6,567 nt of DNA, from positions 12,917 to 19,483 of the forward strand of contig MGLY01000086.1 in the NCBI GenBank assembly GCA_001794935.1, given 5' to 3'. Below, one piece after another: positions 1-4,919 of the stretch. Position 1 is the first letter of the stretch. Every line of letters starts with the position of its first letter. The notes under the pieces were generated by a model. That model was not told where the DNA came from. It ran no database searches and worked only from the letters and a program-made list of their open reading frames with translations. The stretch comes from Chlamydiae bacterium RIFCSPHIGHO2_12_FULL_49_9 (GTDB taxonomy: Bacteria; Chlamydiota; Chlamydiia; Chlamydiales; SM23-39). Made by a program: the position numbers and the translations under genes.

Positions 1-1470
1 CTCGTCGCATTGGCATTGGTCATCGGCGCGATGATCGCCTATTACCGATTTGCAGGCCTCGTCGCATCGATTGCCGTCTTTTTTAACCTTCTCATTCTTT
101 GGGCTACTCTCCAAAATATTGGAGCGACTCTCTCTCTTGCGGGAATAGCGGGAATTATCCTGACTGTCGGAATGGCGGTCGACGCGAACGTCCTTGTCTT
201 TGAAAGGATCAAAGAGGAGTTTGCTCTCTCCGGCAAAATCGTCTCTGCGATTCGGGCAGGCTATGAAAAAGCCTATACGGCCATCATCGATTCAAACGTC
301 ACGACAATCATTGCCGCTCTGATCCTGCTCAATTTTGATGCGGGGCCCATTAAGGGGTTTGCGGTGACTTTGATCATCGGAATTGTCTCTTCGATGTTCA
401 CAGCGCTTTTTATGACCCGCTACTACTTTACCGGCTGGGTTCGGAATCCAAAAAATAAAGCCCTCCGAATGGCGGATTGGATCCGAGTAAAAAAAGTCGA
501 CTTCCTCAAAAAGAGCAAATTGGCTTTTACCGCAGCCTTCCTCATTATCGCAGTCGGGGGAACCCTCGTCTACACCCAAAGATCTTCGATTTTCGGCATG
601 GATTTTACAGGAGGCTTTTCTCTCCATGTCGAGCTCTCGGGCGACTCGGATAGCTATCTGGACAAAGTGGAAAAGGCCCTCGTACAGTCAAAAGCGACTC
701 ACCAGGACTTTCAAATTCGGGAGCTCAATCCGGCAAATCAGCTGAGGATTCTCCTCGGAACGAGCATGGAGCAGATGGGCAAGCCCTTCTACCAAATGCC
801 GCTGGAACAGGAGGGGAAAAACCCGCGCATCCAGTGGGTGGTTGAGAGCCTGAAGAGTTCAGGGCTTGACTTGACAAAAGATAGCCTCGCGCAGCTCGAC
901 AGGAATTGGACTTCGATGAGCGGACAGATGTCAGACAGCATGAGAAATAACGCCCTCATCGGCCTTCTCATCTCATTTGTCTGCATCTTCATCTACATTG
1001 CATTCCGCTTTGAATATAAATTTGCCTCCGCTGCGATTCTTTGTCTCATCCACGACGTTTTGATCACTCTTGGAATGATGGGAATTCTCTACGCATTTGG
1101 CGTACCTGTGCAGATCGACCTCAATACGGTAGCAGCGATCATGACTATTGTCGGCTACTCGCTCAACGATACGATCATTGTTTTTGATCGAATCCGAGAA
1201 GAGATGGGCCTCCATAGACATAAGAGCCTGCCTCAAATTGTAAATAGCGCTTTAAATGCGACTTTGAGCCGCACGACAATGACATCCGGAACGACTCTTC
1301 TTGTATTGATCGCGCTTGTTCTCCTTGGAGGGCCCTCGATCTTCAGCTTTGCGCTTGTAATGACAATTGGGGTCTTTTTCGGAACGCTCTCTTCGTGGTA
1401 TATCGCGTCGCCTTTGATGCTATTTTTCCATAAGAGGGAAGAGAAAAAAGAGGAACGCCTAGCGAACTAG
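1..1470 (+). CDS. secDF: SecD-SecF fusion protein translocase subunit, 3' part (5' end outside window)
   Basis: This inner-membrane protein assists the SecYEG channel by using the proton gradient to pull exported proteins through. The reading frame is open from base 1, so the true start lies to the left; 489 residues are visible. The first ~145 residues are the C-terminal membrane part of SecD, with the hallmark G-M-A-V-D-A-N-V-L-V-F-E-R (key Asp codon 181-183). A linker leads into SecF at about residue 160, with one membrane segment, the G-M-D-F-T-G-G motif (595-615), a periplasmic domain to about residue 310, and a final membrane block with Y-S-L-N-D-T and V-F-D-R-I-R-E (Asp codon 1168-1170). 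SecD and SecF are separate in many bacteria; fusion is known in Chlamydiae, Bacillus and others. The C-terminus is Lys/Glu-rich and cytoplasmic. It ends with TAG, 18 bases before recJ and in the same frame. The family call is very secure. Confidence 0.97.
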   Translation, partial: LVALALVIGAMIAYYRFAGLVASIAVFFNLLILWATLQNIGATLSLAGIAGIILTVGMAVDANVLVFERIKEEFALSGKIVSAIRAGYEKAYTAIIDSNVTTIIAALILLNFDAGPIKGFAVTLIIGIVSSMFTALFMTRYYFTGWVRNPKNKALRMADWIRVKKVDFLKKSKLAFTAAFLIIAVGGTLVYTQRSSIFGMDFTGGFSLHVELSGDSDSYLDKVEKALVQSKATHQDFQIRELNPANQLRILLGTSMEQMGKPFYQMPLEQEGKNPRIQWVVESLKSSGLDLTKDSLAQLDRNWTSMSGQMSDSMRNNALIGLLISFVCIFIYIAFRFEYKFASAAILCLIHDVLITLGMMGILYAFGVPVQIDLNTVAAIMTIVGYSLNDTIIVFDRIREEMGLHRHKSLPQIVNSALNATLSRTTMTSGTTLLVLIALVLLGGPSIFSFALVMTIGVFFGTLSSWYIASPLMLFFHKREEKKEERLAN

Positions 1471-1472
1471 GC
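1457..1472 (+). other. Perfect hairpin over the secDF stop codon
   Basis: GCCTAG (1457-1462), loop CGAA, CTAGGC (1467-1472): a perfect 6-bp stem with a 4-base loop. The secDF stop TAG (1468-1470) lies in its 3' arm, and the recJ Shine-Dalgarno begins a few bases later. It is followed by six A and four G rather than T, so it is not a rho-independent terminator on this strand. A role in coupling translation of the two genes or in mRNA processing is inference only. Confidence 0.5.
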
Positions 1473-1476
1473 AAAA

Positions 1477-1482
1477 AAGGGG
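1477..1482 (+). promoter_or_regulatory. Shine-Dalgarno that sets the recJ TTG start
   Basis: AAGGGG lies 6 bases before the TTG at 1489. The frame has no ATG until about codon 70, inside the conserved N-terminal region of RecJ, so this purine run together with the rare TTG is the best start. It sits within the 18-base secDF-recJ gap, which supports translation from a shared message. Confidence 0.6.
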
Positions 1483-1488
1483 CCGTTT

Positions 1489-3222
1489 TTGAATCTATCC
1501 AAATCGCTAGACCCGCTTTGGATCTATCCCGAGAAAAATGCCCATCTCTTGGAAAAAATCATAAAGGAATTCAGCATTCATCCAGTAACCGCCCAAATCC
1601 TCTTGTCGAGAGGCTTTAAGACGGTGGAAGAGATCCACGAATTTCTCTACGCAAAACTCCCCAATCTCCACGAGCCGGACCTTTTCCCCGATATGGATAA
1701 GGCAGTCTCGCGCATTGCCAAAGCAATGATTGAAAAGGAGCCGATCCTAGTCTACGGCGACAACGACGTCGACGGGATGACGGCAGCCGCTCTTTTGACC
1801 GAGTTTCTCCGCTCCGTTGGGGCCAAAGTTTATTTCGACATCCCGAATCGAGCCGCGATAAAAAAAAGCCTCATTGGCGACGCGCTCCAATTTGCTCTCA
1901 AAAAACAGTGCGGCCTCCTCATCACGGTAGACTGCGGAATCACTGCCGCAAAAGAAATTGAAGAGGTCGTCCAACACGGAATCGATGTGATCGTCACTGA
2001 CCATCATGAACCCACCTCAAAGATCCCCCACTGCGTAGCGACCCTGAATCCAAAACTGATCAACAGCACCTATCCAAACCGCGATTTAACCGGCGTTGGC
2101 GTCGCTTTCAAATTGATCCACGCGATCACAAATCACCTTATCGAAAATGAAGAGATCAGCCCTTCCAAAGTCGATCTAAAGAGCTACCTCGATCTCGTCG
2201 CCCTCGGCACCATTGCCGACATGGGGGCTCTCAAAGGAGAAAACCGGATTTTAGTCCGCTATGGACTCAAACAGCTCCGAAAGATGAAGCGAATGGGACT
2301 TGCCAAACTCTTTCAAATCTGCGAAATGCAGCCCGGAGAATTGACTCCTGTCGACATCGCATCTAAAGTAGCTCCCAGACTCAACAGCCTGGGGCGAATC
2401 GCCGAGCCGATCAAAGGCGTTGAGCTTCTTCTTGTGCAAGGGAGCAAAGAGGCGGAAGAGCTCGCCAAAGAGCTCGATCTTCACAACCTCGAGAGACAGA
2501 AAATCGAGAGAGAAGCGTCGGATGATATTGAAGAATACGTCAGTAAACACCCTGAAGTGCTCAAAGAAAAAGCGATCATCCTCTCATCTGAAAAATGGCA
2601 TCCCGGGATCATTGCCATCCTCTCTGCGAGAATCGCGAAGCAGTACAACCGGCCGACCCTTATTCTCTCGATTGAAAAGGGGATCGGAAAAGGCTCTGCC
2701 CGCACGATCCCCGAATTTCCCCTTTTGCCCATCCTCAAACAAAATGAGAAGCTCCTCATCAATTTTGGCGGACATGATTACGCAGCCGGCTTTACGATCC
2801 TGGAGGAGAATATCCTTCAGTTTAAAAAGAAGTTCCTCGAGGCGGCAGACCTCATTTTGAAAGAGCAGGACGTCATCACAAAACTCTATCTCGATGCAAA
2901 GATTGACTTTAAAGAACTCACCTTTGATTTTATGGAATCCCTCAACCTGCTCGAGCCCTTTGGGAACGAAAATCCCCCTCCGCTTCTTTACTGCGACGCC
3001 GTCCAAACCTGGCCGCCGAAAGTCGTCGGCAAACATCACCTGAAACTCTTCCTGGAGCAAAAAGATCGGATGTTAGAGGGGATCGCCTTTGGAATGAGCC
3101 CTAGAAAAGAGCAGCTTAAAGGAAAAAACATTCCCCTTCGCATCGCTTTCACACCTCATGTGAACATCTTCCTCAACAAAGCGAGTATCCAACTCCAGAT
3201 CAAAGATTTTCAGATAGTTTAA
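1489..3222 (+). CDS. recJ: Single-stranded-DNA-specific 5'-3' exonuclease RecJ
   Basis: RecJ degrades single-stranded DNA 5' to 3' in RecF-pathway recombination, mismatch repair and base-excision repair, in the cytoplasm with divalent metal. At 577 residues it has normal length. Visible DHH-family motifs in order: Y-G-D-N-D-V-D-G (89-96), V-D-C-G (147-150), T-D-H-H-E (170-174), A-L-G-T-I-A-D (238-244), and A-P-R-L-N-S-L-G-R (296-303). The DHHA1 half follows, with W-H-P-G-I-I (370-375), G-S-A-R (402-405) and G-G-H-D-Y-A-A-G (427-434). A C-terminal OB-type segment starts with P-F-G-N-E-N-P (490-496). All expected metal-binding residues are present, so it should be active. The start is TTG, with Shine-Dalgarno AAGGGG 6 bases upstream and no in-frame ATG until about codon 70. 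It follows secDF closely, as in Chlamydia. Its last 23 bases overlap the convergent HAD gene, and no terminator is visible at its 3' end. Confidence 0.97.
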   Translation: MNLSKSLDPLWIYPEKNAHLLEKIIKEFSIHPVTAQILLSRGFKTVEEIHEFLYAKLPNLHEPDLFPDMDKAVSRIAKAMIEKEPILVYGDNDVDGMTAAALLTEFLRSVGAKVYFDIPNRAAIKKSLIGDALQFALKKQCGLLITVDCGITAAKEIEEVVQHGIDVIVTDHHEPTSKIPHCVATLNPKLINSTYPNRDLTGVGVAFKLIHAITNHLIENEEISPSKVDLKSYLDLVALGTIADMGALKGENRILVRYGLKQLRKMKRMGLAKLFQICEMQPGELTPVDIASKVAPRLNSLGRIAEPIKGVELLLVQGSKEAEELAKELDLHNLERQKIEREASDDIEEYVSKHPEVLKEKAIILSSEKWHPGIIAILSARIAKQYNRPTLILSIEKGIGKGSARTIPEFPLLPILKQNEKLLINFGGHDYAAGFTILEENILQFKKKFLEAADLILKEQDVITKLYLDAKIDFKELTFDFMESLNLLEPFGNENPPPLLYCDAVQTWPPKVVGKHHLKLFLEQKDRMLEGIAFGMSPRKEQLKGKNIPLRIAFTPHVNIFLNKASIQLQIKDFQIV

Positions 3223-3970
3223 GAGAAGCTTCTCCGTCCGAGAGGATTTCCTGGAACGCTCCAAACTGAATCTCTGCGATTTTAGGAGAAAACATTTCTC
3301 TTTTTTCGTCGAGATAGCCATAGCGAAGCCCCACAAAGTCAATGCCCCTTTTCTCAGAAGCTGCTTTCAAGTCGGTCACATTCCCCCTCTTATCATCGAC
3401 AAAGACAATTCTTTTGGGAAAACTTTTGATCTCTTCGCAAAAGCGGAAAAACGCCTCTCCTTTTGCCTTCCCCGAAGTGAAGCAAATTCCTTTTCGATAA
3501 AAAACTCCGTGTCCTTCCATTTCGAAAAAACAATCTTTCAAACTCGGAGCGGCGAGGGAAAGATCGACGCCCTCGCCTTTCAATTGATGATACGTCCTAT
3601 TCATGAGGGTCATGTTTTGGGCAGTCAGTCCCATAACGCAACACCCTTCTCTTTGGAGTTGCCCGATTAGATCTGCGATTTCCGGCTCGATCAGCTCCAT
3701 CTTGGTGAAATGGCGAACGGCTTCCCATTCTGAAAGGGCCTTTTGAAGCGCCTGATCCCGAGGCATTATTTCCGAATATTTATCCCGCAAATGGTGAAAC
3801 CACTCCTCCGAGCCGAGCATCTGGCTCACAGCCAAGATCGTATTGTCGATGTCTAAAATGAGCCACGTATCTTCCGTCACGTGATCTACAACTTCTTTAA
3901 AACGACCAGCCTCAATAATAGTTCCAAATGCAAATAAGGGAAAAAGCAGTGTGATGAATAAGCAGTGCAT
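3200..3970 (-). CDS. Exported HAD-superfamily protein, DUF2608-like (putative phosphatase)
   Basis: The protein has 256 residues. Residues 1-16 are a short hydrophobic stretch (L-F-I-T-L-L-F-P-L-F-A-F-G) that looks like a signal peptide, so the product probably leaves the cytoplasm. HAD motifs are visible: motif I L-D-I-D-N-T (39-44; nucleophile Asp40 and Asp42), motif II Thr116 in G-L-T-A-Q, a Lys at 168 or 170 in S-G-K-A-K for motif III, and motif IV F-V-D-D-K (190-194). This is the DUF2608 style of HAD proteins, which from memory are common in Chlamydiae and Legionella; substrate is unknown. Asp42 in the D-x-D position fits phosphatase chemistry. The ATG at 3970 is supported by AGGAG (minus strand, 3977-3981) 6 bases upstream. 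A perfect palindrome and a candidate promoter lie just before it. It lies between recJ and the euo-like gene, a place I do not recall it holding in Chlamydia. Its 3' end overlaps recJ by 23 bases. Gene certain; function only at superfamily level. Confidence 0.85.
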   Translation of the reverse strand: MHCLFITLLFPLFAFGTIIEAGRFKEVVDHVTEDTWLILDIDNTILAVSQMLGSEEWFHHLRDKYSEIMPRDQALQKALSEWEAVRHFTKMELIEPEIADLIGQLQREGCCVMGLTAQNMTLMNRTYHQLKGEGVDLSLAAPSLKDCFFEMEGHGVFYRKGICFTSGKAKGEAFFRFCEEIKSFPKRIVFVDDKRGNVTDLKAASEKRGIDFVGLRYGYLDEKREMFSPKIAEIQFGAFQEILSDGEASLKLSENL

Positions 3971-3982
3971 AGAGATCTCCTA

Positions 3983-4002
3983 AGAGACTGTTAACAGTCT
4001 CT
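3983..4002 (-). repeat. Perfect 20-bp palindrome before the HAD gene
   Basis: AGAGACTGTT followed by its exact reverse complement AACAGTCTCT, ending 13 bases before the start codon and 2 bases before the Shine-Dalgarno. As RNA it gives an 8-bp stem with loop UUAA; as DNA it is a symmetric operator-like site. There is no T-run after it on either strand, so it is not a terminator. With the candidate promoter at 4014-4042 it would lie almost at the 5' end of the message. Confidence 0.7.
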
Positions 4003-4013
4003 AAAACTCGAGC

Positions 4014-4042
4014 ACTCTATCGAAGGGGAAAATTTTAGGCAA
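4014..4042 (-). promoter_or_regulatory. Candidate sigma70/sigma66-type promoter of the HAD gene
   Basis: Reading the minus strand: TTGCCT (4042-4037) as -35, a 17-base spacer, then TAGAGT (4019-4014) as -10. Each hexamer matches the consensus at 4 of 6 positions and the spacing is ideal. Predicted transcription start near 4006-4008. The -35 overlaps the T-run of the upstream euo terminator, which fits separate transcription units. Based on pattern only. Confidence 0.4.
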
Positions 4043-4074
4043 AAAAAATCGCCCTATCATTGATGGGCGATTCG
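4041..4074 (-). terminator. Rho-independent terminator of the euo-like gene
   Basis: On the minus strand an 8-bp stem AATCGCCC/GGGCGATT (4072-4065 with 4054-4047) encloses a 10-base loop that can itself pair partly (ATC/GAT). It is followed by a run of eight T (4048-4041, the first shared with the stem end). It lies about 35 bases after the euo stop codon, in the right orientation to end that transcript. Confidence 0.85.
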
Positions 4075-4078
4075 AAAA

Positions 4079-4098
4079 TTTTGAGATCGAACTCAAAA
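4079..4098 (-). other. Second small hairpin between the euo stop and its terminator
   Basis: TTTTGAG (4079-4085) and CTCAAAA (4092-4098) form a perfect 7-bp inverted repeat with a 6-base loop, 7 bases after the stop codon. The stem is AU-rich and weak. It may stabilise the 3' end or add to termination, but it has no good T-run of its own. Confidence 0.4.
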
Positions 4099-4105
4099 GA
4101 GGCGA

Positions 4106-4540
4106 TTAGCCGACTTTTGGTTTTCGATTCAAATAGTTTTCCTGGTAGGCCTTGATGTCATCAGTGTGAATGACCCATGCAGCGCCCTTTCGGATCGCTT
4201 TCAAAAGACCAACGCGCGTTGCGTAATAGATCTTTTGAGCGGGCACATTCATCAGCTTCGCAGCTTGATTGACTGAATAATAGCCTTTGTGATTGTCAAA
4301 GAGCAGTTCGCCGCCGAAGATAGACTTCGTGCGCGAATATTTGTTCTTTCTATACTCTTCCAGATCATCCAGATGGATTGTCCAACGGGTTGAATCTTTC
4401 GTAGCCTTTAATTTCTTTTGCTTAATCGCAACGTAAATGGCTTGCCTTGTTACGTTATTGATTCGAGCAGCTTCAGTGATTGAAACCACTTTTACTGAAT
4501 CAGCAACTTGTCCTTGACTCCATGTAGTTTCGTGTTCCAT
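4106..4540 (-). CDS. euo: Euo-like transcriptional regulator with two tandem winged-helix (excisionase-type) domains
   Basis: A 144-residue cytoplasmic DNA-binding protein. It has two copies of one module: residues 20-63 (S-I-T-E-A-A ... D-D-L-E-E-Y) and 89-132 (S-V-N-Q-A-A ... D-D-I-K-A-Y), alignable without gaps at an offset of 69, with 18 identities in 44. Each copy has a helix-turn-helix with N-x(5)-I-Y and a wing W-x-I-H-x-D-D as in excisionase/MerR-like HTH proteins. The linker (64-88) is basic at its start. In Chlamydia, Euo is an early-expressed repressor of late developmental genes and its gene lies beside recJ; domain type and location led to this name. It is shorter than Chlamydia Euo (about 180 residues from memory), so orthology is likely but not proven. 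The start at 4540 has a strong AGGAGG (4549-4554) 8 bases upstream. It has its own terminator and is divergent from tsp. Confidence 0.82.
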   Translation of the reverse strand: MEHETTWSQGQVADSVKVVSITEAARINNVTRQAIYVAIKQKKLKATKDSTRWTIHLDDLEEYRKNKYSRTKSIFGGELLFDNHKGYYSVNQAAKLMNVPAQKIYYATRVGLLKAIRKGAAWVIHTDDIKAYQENYLNRKPKVG

Positions 4541-4563
4541 GGTTCCTTCCTCCTAAAGATCGA

Positions 4564-4581
4564 TTATTTTACCTTATTTTA
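4564..4581. repeat. Tandem TTATTTTA repeat with 10-bp period
   Basis: TTATTTTA occurs at 4564-4571 and 4574-4581, separated by CC, so the copies sit one helical turn apart on the same face of the DNA. They lie 10 bases beyond the euo Shine-Dalgarno, probably in its leader or core promoter, a plausible place for an autoregulatory site. Low sequence complexity makes chance occurrence possible. Confidence 0.45.
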
Positions 4582-4620
4582 ACCGCTATATTACAGTTTT
4601 AATAAGTCAAAAAATTACTT

Positions 4621-4646
4621 TAATTAAGTTAAAACTAACCTAATTA
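4621..4646. repeat. 26-bp imperfect palindrome in the AT-rich region
   Basis: Left arm TAATTAAGTTA (4621-4631), spacer AAAC, right arm TAACCTAATTA (4636-4646). The arms are inverted copies with 10 of 11 positions matching. It lies 80-106 bases upstream of the euo start, a position suited to an operator or upstream activator site. AT-rich DNA yields such symmetry more easily, but two 11-base arms with one mismatch is more than usual. Confidence 0.5.
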
Positions 4647-4653
4647 TTTAATT

Positions 4654-4691
4654 TTAATGTTTATGTAATGATTATTTCATATTAATGTTTA
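4654..4691. repeat. 10-bp direct repeat TTAATGTTTA
   Basis: Identical copies at 4654-4663 and 4682-4691, 28 bases apart start to start. The second copy touches the inverted repeat at 4691-4708. Possible protein-binding sites; chance cannot be excluded in such AT-rich sequence. Confidence 0.35.
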
Positions 4692-4708
4692 GAAATCAAC
4701 CGATTTCT
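4691..4708. repeat. 7-bp perfect inverted repeat
   Basis: AGAAATC (4691-4697), AACC, GATTTCT (4702-4708). Allowing one bulged T, the pairing extends outward to TTT/AAA (4688-4712). No T-run follows, so it is not a terminator. Operator-like or structural; function unknown. Confidence 0.35.
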
Positions 4709-4724
4709 TAAATGAGACAGGAAC

Positions 4725-4768
4725 TTTTTTCGAAGGGGGGACCTATTATTGGGACCCACTTCAAAAAA
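4725..4768 (+). other. Long imperfect hairpin with tandem G-A mismatches
   Basis: Outer arms TTTTTT (4725-4730) and AAAAAA (4763-4768), one bulged C, GAAG (4732-4735) with CTTC (4759-4762), one G-A mismatch, GGG (4737-4739) with CCC (4755-4757), then GA (4740-4741) opposite GA (4753-4754), CC with GG, and loop TATTATT. Tandem GA/GA mismatches form stable sheared pairs in RNA, so a folded transcript is possible. Neither strand has a T-run at the 3' side, which argues against a terminator. Confidence 0.45.
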
Positions 4769-4804
4769 CATTCATTATCAATCTTTTATGTCACAAAATT
4801 TTGA

Positions 4805-4835
4805 TTGGCAGCAAACCCCCGATTTTAGGTATAGT
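4805..4835 (+). promoter_or_regulatory. Candidate promoter of tsp
   Basis: TTGGCA (4805-4810, 5 of 6 to the -35 consensus) and TATAGT (4830-4835, 5 of 6 to the -10) are separated by 19 bases, longer than the ideal 17. The transcription start would be near 4842, giving a leader of about 80 bases. In C. trachomatis tsp has been assigned a sigma28 promoter; here CCCGATTT (4818-4825) resembles a sigma28 -10, but its -35 match is poor. Confidence 0.35.
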
Positions 4836-4911
4836 TCCGAATTTGTACCCGAGAGGAAGAAGAGGTCTTTTTTCCGCTCGCACTGAAACTTTCCTTAAAA
4901 CGGTAATAATC

Positions 4912-4917
4912 AGGTGG
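4912..4917 (+). promoter_or_regulatory. Shine-Dalgarno of tsp
   Basis: AGGTGG, one mismatch from AGGAGG, lies close to the ATG at 4920. This ATG is followed by a typical signal peptide, and the next in-frame ATG is about 50 codons on, within the conserved N-terminal domain, so the start choice is firm although the spacing is short. Confidence 0.6.
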
Positions 4918-4919
4918 TT

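Larger units (their letters stand above)
4541..4919. other. Divergent control region between euo and tsp
   Basis: These 379 bases hold no convincing gene. The euo-proximal part is extremely AT-rich (21 G+C in the 120 bases 4561-4680). From left to right it holds the euo Shine-Dalgarno, a tandem TTATTTTA repeat, an isolated minus-strand TTGACT (4605-4610) resembling a -35 but with no -10 at normal distance, a 26-bp imperfect palindrome, a 10-bp direct repeat, a 7-bp inverted repeat, a long G-rich hairpin, and a candidate tsp promoter. The last 80 bases would be the tsp 5' leader. The euo promoter must lie here, but I cannot place it with confidence. Confidence 0.8.

Noticed and set aside
10..12. 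TTG at base 10 as the start of secDF.
   Set aside because: The frame is open to base 1 and the protein begins in the middle of the SecD membrane region, so this is an internal codon.
2420..2860. Open frame overlapping recJ on the + strand, and antisense frames at 2251-2550 and 2584-3060.
   Set aside because: They lie wholly inside the conserved RecJ coding sequence; products are Ser/Arg/Lys-rich or featureless.
4582..4610. Minus-strand TTGACT as the -35 of the euo promoter.
   Set aside because: A good -35 match, but the nearest -10-like words (TATAGC, TAATAT, TAAAAT) give spacers of 14, 11 or 23 bases, so no promoter could be called.
4725..4768. Hairpin read as a rho-independent terminator.
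   Set aside because: Both strands end the hairpin with A-runs rather than T-runs.
4799..4825. Possible sigma28 promoter for tsp (TTTTGATT, 11 bases, CCCGATTT).
   Set aside because: The -10 part shares CCGAT with the consensus, but the -35 part matches only 4 of 8 and lacks the TAAA core; the sigma70-type pair nearby fits better.
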